Below, one piece after another: positions 6,572 through 13,610 of a stretch of DNA of 13,874 bases. Every line of letters begins with the position of its first letter. Within the stretch, counting starts at the first letter, position 1. The translations under genes and the position numbers were made by a program. The notes below the pieces were generated by a model. That model ran no database searches. It was not told the origin of the DNA and was given only the letters and a program-made list of their open reading frames with translations. Source of the stretch: Fidelibacterota bacterium UBA1611 (lineage in GTDB: Bacteria; Fidelibacterota; Marinisomatia; Marinisomatales; UBA1611); assembly GCA_002321855.1 (NCBI GenBank), contig DCMX01000202.1, forward strand, positions 845 through 14,718, given 5' to 3'.

Positions 6572-7407
6572 ACCGATTGATAGCACATATTCGTTTGTTG
6601 CGACCGTTAAACCTGTTTATTGGTGCTCTGGCCGTTATCTTATCATCTATGATTGTGCACTATCAAGGTCCAAGTGCCACTCTCATTCTATCGGTTATAG
6701 TTATAATATGCTATAATGGAGCTGCCAATGCTTTCAATGACTATATTGACCATGAGATTGATAAAATTAATCGACCCTTTCGACCCATAAGTCTTGGATT
6801 TGTTAATAGGAGAACTGCTTTATTTTTAAGTGTCATCTTATTTTGTATTGGTAGTATCACTGCTTTGGAACTGAACAAAACAGCACAAATAATCTCTATT
6901 TATTATGCCATGCCACTCATGATTATTTATAGCTGGTTTTTAAAAGGAATACCATTGATCGGTAATATAACTATCTCAACTATTTTGGGAATGACGTTTC
7001 TGGGATCTGGAGCGGCATTTGACAGTATAGATCTTATGATTGTACCGGCAGCACTTGCCTTTGGGTTGACAATGGTTCGTGAAGTAGTTAAAGATGTCGC
7101 TGATATGGAGGGTGACCGATTATTAGGGTTGAGAACTTATCCTATTCACTTCGGTTTAGATAATACTAAGAAGCTATTAGTAGCACTGTCCGTTATAGTG
7201 GGGGTTGGGTCTTTTATTCCGTTTTTAACAGGATTCTATGGAATAGGATATGGCGTTTTATTAATTCTGACCGTTGAGATTCCTCTAGGGGTCGTGGTAG
7301 TTTCAGTGCTCAATAACCCCGGAATTTCCATATCAGCTCGTAGTGCTAGATTATTAAAGTTCAGTACGTTAGGCGGGCTTATAGCAATATATGTTGGAAC
7401 ACTTTAA
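6568..7407 (+). CDS. UbiA-family prenyltransferase, similar to geranylgeranylglyceryl-phosphate geranylgeranyltransferase
   Basis: A 279-residue integral membrane enzyme that moves a polyprenyl chain onto an acceptor. Two Asp-rich motifs bind Mg-diphosphate: NDYIDHEID (N57, D58, D61, D65), continuing KINRPFRPIS, and KDVADMEGD (D176, D179, D183), continuing LRTYPIHFG. The remainder is mostly hydrophobic, consistent with the multi-helix UbiA fold (for example LSVIVIICYNGAANAF and TISTILGMTFLGSGAAF). The first motif followed by DKINRP, and the REVVKDVADMEGDR stretch, resemble the archaeal-type enzyme that adds the second geranylgeranyl chain to glycerol phosphate ether lipids, more than UbiA or MenA. 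That assignment is from recalled patterns; quinone, chlorophyll or heme prenylation is possible. It overlaps prmC by 4 nt and dnaE by 1 nt. A companion geranylgeranylglyceryl phosphate synthase is not in this window. Confidence 0.85.
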   Translation: MNRLIAHIRLLRPLNLFIGALAVILSSMIVHYQGPSATLILSVIVIICYNGAANAFNDYIDHEIDKINRPFRPISLGFVNRRTALFLSVILFCIGSITALELNKTAQIISIYYAMPLMIIYSWFLKGIPLIGNITISTILGMTFLGSGAAFDSIDLMIVPAALAFGLTMVREVVKDVADMEGDRLLGLRTYPIHFGLDNTKKLLVALSVIVGVGSFIPFLTGFYGIGYGVLLILTVEIPLGVVVVSVLNNPGISISARSARLLKFSTLGGLIAIYVGTL

Positions 7408-10400
7408 TGTCTTCTGAATTTGTACACCTTCACAATCATTCTGATTATAGCCTATTAGATGGAGCACAGCGTGTTGATCAGTTGGTCAATACGATCGATG
7501 ATTTGAAGATGAACACAGTTGCCCTCACAGAACACGGTAATATGTTTAGCGTTATACCGTTTTATAAGCAGGTGAAAAAAGTAGGTATAAAACCTATCAT
7601 TGGTTGTGAAATATATGTAGCGGTGGGAAATAGATTTGATAAAAAAACCAGGCCTGATGGTGGCTGGGGGAACAATCATCTTATTCTTCTTGCTCAAAAC
7701 TTAAAAGGCTACCAGAATTTGATGAAACTAGTAACGGCCGGATACTTGGAAGGTTTCTATTATCGTCCTCGCATTGATTTGGAGTTACTAGAAAAATATA
7801 GTGATGGTTTGATTTGTCTTTCAGCATGCTTAAAAGGGGAAGTCCCCGAACGCATGCTTAATGGAGATTATAAAGGAGCGAAAAATTCAGCATTACGATT
7901 TGCTGAGATTTTTCCTGAAAGATATTATTTAGAGATTCAGAACCATGGAATCCCCGAGGAGATCGCTAATATTAAAAATATGAAAAAACTTGCCCATGAT
8001 TTGTCTCTACCACTCGTTTGTACAAATGACGCCCACTATGCTCGAAAAGAACACTCAGAAGCTCATGATATACACATTTGTCTTGGTACGGGAAAAGAAC
8101 GAAACGATCCTAACCGACTCCGATATGCCACACCAGAGTTTTATTTTAAAAGTCAAGATGAAATGTTCCGACTTTTTGAAGAATTTCCCCATGCGATTGA
8201 AAACACTGTCAGGATTGCGGAAAGTATTGATTTGACTTTGGAAATGGGGAATTACCATTTACCTAATTTCCCTATTCCTGAGGACGCATCCGATCAAGAT
8301 CCCGACCAATACCTTAAGACCTTAGCACATTTAGGAGCAGAAAAAGTTTACGGTGATTTAACACCGAAAATAGAGGAAAAACTTGCCCATGAACTGCAGG
8401 TTATAAAGAACATGGGGTTTGCAGGGTACTTTCTTATCACAGCGGACTTTGTTAAATATGCTAAGAGAAAAAAGATTCCAGTAGGTCCTGGCCGCGGATC
8501 TGCTGCAGGCAGTATGGTATCTTATTCTTTGGGAATCACTAACATTGATCCACTGAAACATAATTTGTTGTTCGAACGATTTTTAAATCCTGACCGAATT
8601 AGCATGCCGGATATTGATATAGACTTTTGTATTGAACGTCGTGGAGAGGTTATTGATTATATAAAAAACCAATATGGAGAAAAATCAGTTACTCAGATTA
8701 TCACTTTTGGGACTATGAAAGCAAAACAGGTAGTTCGGGATGTAGGGAGAGTAATGGGATACTCATTTGGTGAAGTTGACCGTATTGCTAAAGCAATTCC
8801 AGACGAATTAAATATTACACTGGATGATGCCCTAATCAAGAGTCCAGAATTCCGATCCTTGGCAGAAAATGAGTATAAAGAACTAATTGATCATTCCAGA
8901 GTTTTGGAAGGTATGCACCGCCACGCCTCTATTCATGCAGCAGGTGTCGTAATTGCGCCCGGAGATCTAACAGATTATGTGCCGCTGTATAAGTCATCTT
9001 CCGATGATATTACCACGCAGTATGACATGAAAGGGTTGGAGGATTTGGGGCTACTGAAAATGGATTTTCTTGGTCTTCGAAATTTGACCGTTATAGATAA
9101 GACAGTAAAATTGATTGGACTAAAACAGAAGGAAATCAATATAGAAAAAATCTCATTTGATGAACCAAAAGTATATGAACTCTTTGCCAGTGGCCGGACC
9201 ACTGGTGTATTTCAATTCGAATCTGCTGGCATGCGTGAATTCCTAAAGAAGTTAAAACCAACCGTTATCGGTGATTTGATAGCTATGAACGCTCTATATC
9301 GTCCTGGTCCTATGAGCAATATTGATAATTTTATTTCCCGCAAGCACGGCAAAAAACGAATAGACTATATCCACCCGTCTTTGGTGCCAGTTCTAGAAGA
9401 AACCTATGGAATTATTGTTTATCAGGAACAGGTAATGCAGATCGCCCATGATATTGCTGGTTTTACACTATCAGAGGCGGACATTATGCGACGTGCTATG
9501 GGTAAGAAAGATAAAAACTTGATGGATGAATTATCGGTAAAATTTATCGCAGGGGCACAAAATAACGGACTCAGCAAGGGAAAAGCTGAAAAGATATATT
9601 CTTTGATCGAGAAGTTTGCCCAGTATGGTTTTAATAAAAGTCACTCTACCGCTTATGCATATATAGCTTATCAAACAGCTTGGTTGAAAACGTTTTTCCC
9701 GGTGGAATTCATGTCTGCTAATCTAACCAGTGAAATGTCCAACATAGAGAGAATTGTCACACTCATCAATGAATGTAAAAAATTGGATATTGCAGTAAAA
9801 CCACCAGATATTAATATATCCCACATATATTTTTCACCGATCGATGAAAAAACAATTTCCTATGGTCTGAACGCAATAAAAAATGTAGGAGAAAAAGCGC
9901 TTGAAAATATTCTTGAGAACAGAGGTCAAGAGGGCGCGTTTATATCGCTCTTTGACCTCTGTTCAAGAATTGACCAGCAGAAAGTAAATAAACGTGTTTT
10001 AGAGAGCTTTGTAAAGTCAGGAGCAGCGGATAGTTTATCTGGTTCCCGTGCTCAAAATTACGAAGCTATTGATAGTGCCATCCATTATGGTCAGCAGTTT
10101 CATAATGGCGTTAATAAAGATCAGGTAGATTTGTTTGGAAATTCTGAGGGTGATAGCGAACTAATAAAAATCCCGGATTTACCATCTGTCGAGGATTGGA
10201 CCGAGAAAATTGCATTAGGGTTTGAAAAAGAGGTTCTTGGAATGTATGTAACCGGACATCCCCTTCTGGAGCATTCAGAAGACCTTGAAGAGTTCACAAC
10301 AATTGATTTCTCAGATAAATTTGATCTTTCTAAAAATAAAACTGTTACCATAGGTGGGATGATCACTCGAATTACACATAAATATGATCGAAGAAACCGA

Positions 10401-10844
10401 CCTATGGCATTCTTTGGGATGGATTGCATAGGTGGGCATGTAGATGTTATCTCTTTCTCGGATTGCTATGAACAGTACGGCACCTTAATTGAGGATGAAA
10501 GAGTTGTTTTTGTACGTGGGAAACCATCTGACAATTCAAGTTTCTCAGATTTAAAATTAAAGGCCGATATGATAGTTCCCGTGGAACAAGCGCGCCAGAG
10601 ATTGTCTGGTCGTTTAATCATACGTTTTAATTCTAGTGAAATAGCGTCTCAAGATATTGATGAATTGTTTGAACTTGTACGACAATATCCAGGAGATTGT
10701 CGTTTGGTCTTTCATCTTCCAAATAAGAATAGCCCTAACCGACCGATGCGTGTTCTGGCTCATAATATTAGGGTATCAACGGATAAGGGCTTTATTCGCC
10801 GTCTACGTGAGCAATACGGTAAGGATAATATCCGGGTAGAATGA
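7407..10844 (+). CDS. dnaE: DNA polymerase III subunit alpha
   Basis: The replicative polymerase, DnaE type, 1145 residues with no intein. The N-terminal PHP domain (about 1-290) keeps metal-binding residues: HLHNH (His9, His11), TEHGN (Glu42, His43), Glu68 and TNDAHY (Asp208, His210). E. coli has Arg at the His9 position, so metal-dependent proofreading by this PHP domain is possible. The polymerase core has PGRGSAAGS (361-369), the catalytic aspartates in PDIDIDF (Asp402, Asp404) and the third at Asp553 (KMDFLGLRNL). A helix-hairpin-helix region starts near residue 819. QVDLF (906-910) is an internal beta-clamp-binding motif, and an OB fold covers about 976-1060. ATG 7407 overlaps the upstream TAA (TAATG). 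The gene contains a 25-bp quasi-palindrome at 9909-9970 and a smaller one at 7880-7914. Confidence 0.98.
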   Translation: MSSEFVHLHNHSDYSLLDGAQRVDQLVNTIDDLKMNTVALTEHGNMFSVIPFYKQVKKVGIKPIIGCEIYVAVGNRFDKKTRPDGGWGNNHLILLAQNLKGYQNLMKLVTAGYLEGFYYRPRIDLELLEKYSDGLICLSACLKGEVPERMLNGDYKGAKNSALRFAEIFPERYYLEIQNHGIPEEIANIKNMKKLAHDLSLPLVCTNDAHYARKEHSEAHDIHICLGTGKERNDPNRLRYATPEFYFKSQDEMFRLFEEFPHAIENTVRIAESIDLTLEMGNYHLPNFPIPEDASDQDPDQYLKTLAHLGAEKVYGDLTPKIEEKLAHELQVIKNMGFAGYFLITADFVKYAKRKKIPVGPGRGSAAGSMVSYSLGITNIDPLKHNLLFERFLNPDRISMPDIDIDFCIERRGEVIDYIKNQYGEKSVTQIITFGTMKAKQVVRDVGRVMGYSFGEVDRIAKAIPDELNITLDDALIKSPEFRSLAENEYKELIDHSRVLEGMHRHASIHAAGVVIAPGDLTDYVPLYKSSSDDITTQYDMKGLEDLGLLKMDFLGLRNLTVIDKTVKLIGLKQKEINIEKISFDEPKVYELFASGRTTGVFQFESAGMREFLKKLKPTVIGDLIAMNALYRPGPMSNIDNFISRKHGKKRIDYIHPSLVPVLEETYGIIVYQEQVMQIAHDIAGFTLSEADIMRRAMGKKDKNLMDELSVKFIAGAQNNGLSKGKAEKIYSLIEKFAQYGFNKSHSTAYAYIAYQTAWLKTFFPVEFMSANLTSEMSNIERIVTLINECKKLDIAVKPPDINISHIYFSPIDEKTISYGLNAIKNVGEKALENILENRGQEGAFISLFDLCSRIDQQKVNKRVLESFVKSGAADSLSGSRAQNYEAIDSAIHYGQQFHNGVNKDQVDLFGNSEGDSELIKIPDLPSVEDWTEKIALGFEKEVLGMYVTGHPLLEHSEDLEEFTTIDFSDKFDLSKNKTVTIGGMITRITHKYDRRNRPMAFFGMDCIGGHVDVISFSDCYEQYGTLIEDERVVFVRGKPSDNSSFSDLKLKADMIVPVEQARQRLSGRLIIRFNSSEIASQDIDELFELVRQYPGDCRLVFHLPNKNSPNRPMRVLAHNIRVSTDKGFIRRLREQYGKDNIRVE
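7880..7914 (+). repeat. Near-perfect inverted repeat in the dnaE PHP region
   Basis: GAAAAAT (7880-7886) plus TCAGC (7887-7891) pair with GCTGA (7902-7906) and ATTTTTC (7908-7914): 12 bp, one bulged G at 7907 and a 10-nt loop. It is wholly coding. Confidence 0.7.
9909..9970 (+). repeat. 25-bp quasi-palindrome inside dnaE
   Basis: Arms 9909-9936 and 9946-9970 pair in three blocks: 8 bp (9909-9916 with 9963-9970), a GA bulge, 11 bp (9919-9929 with 9952-9962), a bulged G at 9930, then 6 bp with one G-U (9931-9936 with 9946-9951). The loop is 9 nt. The frame stays intact and encodes the usual DnaE segment ending SLFDLC, so the repeat has formed within a conserved coding stretch. No U-run follows. 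Confidence 0.92.
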
Positions 10845-11287
10845 TTGCAGTAATTCAAAGATGTACCCATGCAAGAGTAATGGTAGGTGATAGAACACTG
10901 GGAAAAATAAAAAATGGACTGGTTATATTATTAGGTGTGAAACAAAATGATACAGATAATGATGCTGAATTTCTAGCACACAAGATATCCAACCTGCGCA
11001 TTTTTAATGATCAGAACGATAGAATGAATCTATCTATCCAAAATGTAAAAGGATCGGCACTGGTGGTTAGTCAGTTTACATTGTGCGGTGATACACGAAA
11101 GGGTCGACGGCCAAGTTTTATGCAAGCCGCCTTACCGAATGAGGGAAACCGACTTTATGAATGTTTTATGGATAAATTAGAATTGAATGAGGTGAATGTA
11201 AAATCGGGGGAATTTGGAGCTATGATGAATGTAGAGCTGGTAAACAACGGCCCAGTAACGTTTGTGTTGGATAGTGATGATAGATAA
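10841..11287 (+). CDS. dtd: D-aminoacyl-tRNA deacylase
   Basis: DTD frees tRNAs wrongly charged with D-amino acids or glycine. The 148-residue length is typical. Both active-site signatures are present: SQFTL at residues 77-81 and NNGPVT at 135-140, the latter with the Gly-Pro pair that excludes L-amino acids. RPSFMQAA and the FGAMMNVELVN segment also fit. The ATG overlaps the dnaE stop as ATGA, and no ribosome-binding site is needed if translation is coupled. Confidence 0.97.
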   Translation: MIAVIQRCTHARVMVGDRTLGKIKNGLVILLGVKQNDTDNDAEFLAHKISNLRIFNDQNDRMNLSIQNVKGSALVVSQFTLCGDTRKGRRPSFMQAALPNEGNRLYECFMDKLELNEVNVKSGEFGAMMNVELVNNGPVTFVLDSDDR

Positions 11288-11351
11288 AACCAAAGCTATA
11301 TTAGATTTATTGGTTATGAACTGCCAGAGAAGGTAATTAATTTTTGGGATC

Positions 11352-11756
11352 ATGGATCGAAAAACACGTATTGTCATGGCTAAACCAGGTCTTGATGGGC
11401 ATGATCGTGGGATTAAAGTACTAGCAGCGGCTTATCGAGATGCTGGAATGGAAGTTATCTATTTAGGCCTGCGCCAGACACCAGAGATGATTGTATCTGC
11501 AGCTTTGCAGGAAGATGCAGATGTTATTGCGTTATCTAGCCTTAATAATGCCCATAACACGATATTCCCATCAGTATTGGATCTAATGGAAGAAAAAGGA
11601 CTCAATAATGTATTATTGGTAGGAGGTGGTATTATCCCTAAGAAAGATATAAATACTTTGGAGAAATTAGGTGTTGGTAAATTGTTCGGTCCAGGTACAC
11701 CGGTGCAAACCACGATTGAATACATTAATGATTGGGTGAACAAGAACAGACGCTGA
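11352..11756 (+). CDS. Stand-alone cobalamin-binding domain of methylmalonyl-CoA mutase type
   Basis: A 134-residue Rossmann-like B12-binding protein matching the C-terminal domain or small subunit of methylmalonyl-CoA mutases. Marks are AKPGLDGHDRGIKVLA with the DxHxxG cobalt-ligand motif (Asp15, His17, Gly20), the LSSL segment (Ser62, Ser63), VGGGIIP (90-96) and FGPGT (112-116). It has no catalytic TIM-barrel domain, so it should pair with a separately encoded large subunit of a mutase for methylmalonyl-CoA or a related acyl-CoA; none is in the window. ATG 11352 is the only start, since an in-frame TAA lies at 11334. The ribosome-binding site is weak. The TPR gene follows after 1 nt. Confidence 0.92.
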   Translation: MDRKTRIVMAKPGLDGHDRGIKVLAAAYRDAGMEVIYLGLRQTPEMIVSAALQEDADVIALSSLNNAHNTIFPSVLDLMEEKGLNNVLLVGGGIIPKKDINTLEKLGVGKLFGPGTPVQTTIEYINDWVNKNRR

Positions 11757-11757
11757 T

Positions 11758-12444
11758 ATGGATTTAAAGAACCAAATAGAACTCGAGCTATATTTCGCCG
11801 ATCATTTTGAAACAGTACTTTTCCCGGTATTAGCAGATATATATTTGCGGCAGAACGATTTTCGTCGCGCTCGTAAGGTATGCAATATTGGATTAGGATA
11901 TCATGAGAATGATTCAGCAGGAAGATTTGTGCTTGCTCAAGTTGAGAAAGCCGAAGGAAATCTGAAAAATGCCGAAAAAGAGCTCCACCATGTGCTAAAA
12001 TATAGTCCTGACCATGCAGGTGCTTCAATCATGCTCTGTGAGATTCAAACTGTTCTAGGGCGTGCGCCATCTAGGTTGCTTAAATCATGGAAAAGGGTTC
12101 TTGTCCTTGACCCCAGCAACCAAGTTGCTGCTGAGTTTATAGAGAAAATAGAAGCTGATAGTGGTAAAAAATCTAAAAAACAACGCACAAGCAAGAAAAA
12201 CTCAGTTGAGCCATCTCCTAAATCAGCACCAATAAAAAAAATCGCCGAACCATTGAATGTCAGTGTACGTCTGGCAACCTTTACCCTGGTCAATGTTCTT
12301 AAGAACCAGGGTCTATTTTATCAGGCCTTGGAAGTTCTTGATCTATTAGAAGAAAAAGGTGAGGACCCGGACATGATCCGGCTTGAAAGAGATGCTGTTA
12401 AGACCCTGATTGAATCATTAGAAAAGGGACAGAATAATGACTGA
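11758..12444 (+). CDS. TPR-repeat protein, function unknown
   Basis: A 228-residue, probably cytoplasmic protein without a signal peptide. Roughly three tetratricopeptide repeats cover residues 21-122 (for example LADIYLRQNDFRRARKVCN and AEGNLKNAEKELHHVL, with typical Pro-ending turns YSPDHA and LDPSNQ). A basic, Ser/Lys/Pro-rich linker follows (about 135-162, GKKSKKQRTSKK), then a last helical pair (168-220, LKNQGLFYQALEVLDLLEEKG) that looks like one further TPR. TPRs bind other proteins, but no partner can be named. It lies 1 nt after the B12-domain gene and overlaps the peptidase gene by 8 nt, so the three are probably co-translated. Confidence 0.85.
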   Translation: MDLKNQIELELYFADHFETVLFPVLADIYLRQNDFRRARKVCNIGLGYHENDSAGRFVLAQVEKAEGNLKNAEKELHHVLKYSPDHAGASIMLCEIQTVLGRAPSRLLKSWKRVLVLDPSNQVAAEFIEKIEADSGKKSKKQRTSKKNSVEPSPKSAPIKKIAEPLNVSVRLATFTLVNVLKNQGLFYQALEVLDLLEEKGEDPDMIRLERDAVKTLIESLEKGQNND

Positions 12445-13519
12445 AAAAATTTATGAAAAGCGGCAAAAAACATTAAAAAATGTTTTAGCAGATCAGGATT
12501 TAGATGGGATCTTAATCACGAATTTGACGAATATTCGCTATATATCCGGGTTTACGGGGTCTGCTGCTTCATGTTTAATAACACCTGGCGGACAGTATTT
12601 TATTACTGATGGCCGTTATATCGAACAGTCAAAAGCCCAGGTAAAGGGTTTCAAGCGTTATATTGATATGGATTCTCACCTTTCTATAATTAAAAAAAAT
12701 AATTTAAACCCTGATGGACTAAAACTTGCTTTCGAAGGCGAGAATGTGACCTTTTCACAATATGAAAATATGACAAGTATTTTCCCGGAAATATTCTGGG
12801 AAAATACAAGCATGATCCTTGAAGATTTAGCTGCTGTCAAAGATAAAATGGAAATTGATGCTATCCGTACTGCTGTTGAAGTAACGGATCAGGTTTACGA
12901 AGAAACTCTTTCTATGGTTAGGCCGGGATACACAGAGAAACAGGTCGCTAATGCAATGGTGACTAAATACAGAGAATATGCAGAAGGGGAAGCCTATTCT
13001 CCCATCGTTGCAACCGGTCCAAATGGTGCTCTGCCCCATGCTATTCCTACAGATAGGGAATTCAAGAAAGGTGATTTTATAGTGATAGATGCTGCGGCAA
13101 AATATGCAGGCTATCACGCTGATATGACCCGAACACCTGTGATAGGACATGCCACAGAAAAACACCATGAGATCTATGGTATTGTCAAGGAAGCTCAGCA
13201 GCGTGGTTGTGATACAGCAAAAGCAGGAGTCCCTTGCAAGGTAGTGGATTCAGCAACACGTGATTATATCAAAGAAATGGGTTATGGTGAATACTATACC
13301 CATGGAACCGGACATGGGCTCGGTCTGGAGATTCATACATCTCCACGATTCTCGCCTCAAAGTGAGGATGTTCTGAGTGTGAATAATGTTATGACCATCG
13401 AACCTGGGATCTATTTAGCTGGCTGGGGTGGAGTACGGATAGAAGATGATGTTATCATAAATGAGGACGGATGTGAGATCTTGAATAATACCACTAAGGA
13501 GTTGGTTGTTTTAGATTGA
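12437..13519 (+). CDS. pepQ: M24B metallopeptidase, Xaa-Pro aminopeptidase/dipeptidase
   Basis: A cytosolic peptidase that removes residues next to proline, 360 residues long. The creatinase-like N-terminal domain (about 1-130) includes NLTNIRYISGFTGSAA and FITDGRYIEQ. The C-terminal pita-bread domain has all five dinuclear metal ligands: Asp218 (VIDAAA), Asp229 (HADMTRT), His293 (GTGHGLGLEIH), Glu322 (TIEPGIY) and Glu336 (VRIEDDV). The sequence does not separate aminopeptidase P-like from prolidase activity, so the gene symbol is tentative. AAAAGGGA (12422-12429) is a good ribosome-binding site 7 nt before the ATG, inside the end of the TPR gene. The gene contains compact inverted repeats at 12777-12807 and 13277-13303. 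Confidence 0.94.
   Translation: MTEKIYEKRQKTLKNVLADQDLDGILITNLTNIRYISGFTGSAASCLITPGGQYFITDGRYIEQSKAQVKGFKRYIDMDSHLSIIKKNNLNPDGLKLAFEGENVTFSQYENMTSIFPEIFWENTSMILEDLAAVKDKMEIDAIRTAVEVTDQVYEETLSMVRPGYTEKQVANAMVTKYREYAEGEAYSPIVATGPNGALPHAIPTDREFKKGDFIVIDAAAKYAGYHADMTRTPVIGHATEKHHEIYGIVKEAQQRGCDTAKAGVPCKVVDSATRDYIKEMGYGEYYTHGTGHGLGLEIHTSPRFSPQSEDVLSVNNVMTIEPGIYLAGWGGVRIEDDVIINEDGCEILNNTTKELVVLD
12777..12807 (+). repeat. 14-bp inverted repeat inside the peptidase gene
   Basis: GTATTTTCCCGGAA (12777-12790), a 3-nt ATA loop, then TTCTGGGAAAATAC (12794-12807). All 14 positions pair, one as G-U. It is wholly coding. Size, 31-nt span and ATA loop match the repeat at 3082-3112, although the arms differ in sequence. 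Confidence 0.88.
13277..13303 (+). repeat. Near-perfect inverted repeat beside the metal-ligand motif of the peptidase gene
   Basis: ATGGGT (13277-13282) pairs with ACCCAT (13298-13303). After one bulged T, five more pairs including one G-U close a 4-nt loop (13289-13292). It is wholly coding, just before the GTGHG motif. Confidence 0.65.
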
Positions 13520-13535
13520 CGACTTGCTGTATATC

Positions 13536-13566
13536 TTGTAGAAATAGGCATTAACTAATATATAAT
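13536..13566 (+). promoter_or_regulatory. Possible promoter upstream of the glycosylase gene
   Basis: TATAAT (13561-13566) is a perfect -10 box in the 91-nt gap after the peptidase gene. The best -35-like hexamer is TTGTAG (13536-13541), with a long 19-nt spacer. The surroundings are AT-rich, so chance is likely. No terminator is visible in the gap. Confidence 0.22.
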
Positions 13567-13610
13567 ACGATTCGAAACAAGGGGCTATACAAGTGTTTGA
13601 GCTATAATAA

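Noticed and set aside
7824..7857. GCATGC pair flanking GGGGA/TCCCC in dnaE
   Set aside because: GCATGC is itself palindromic and the inner spacers are unequal; with 5-6 bp parts this is compatible with chance.
11044..11083. 8-bp inverted repeat in dtd around the SQFTL codons
   Set aside because: The loop is long and unequal, and the coding segment is conserved for protein reasons.
13516..13544. TTGACG as a -35 box at the peptidase stop
   Set aside because: At 17 nt spacing the matching -10 would be TAGAAA, a poor fit, and the perfect TATAAT is too far downstream.
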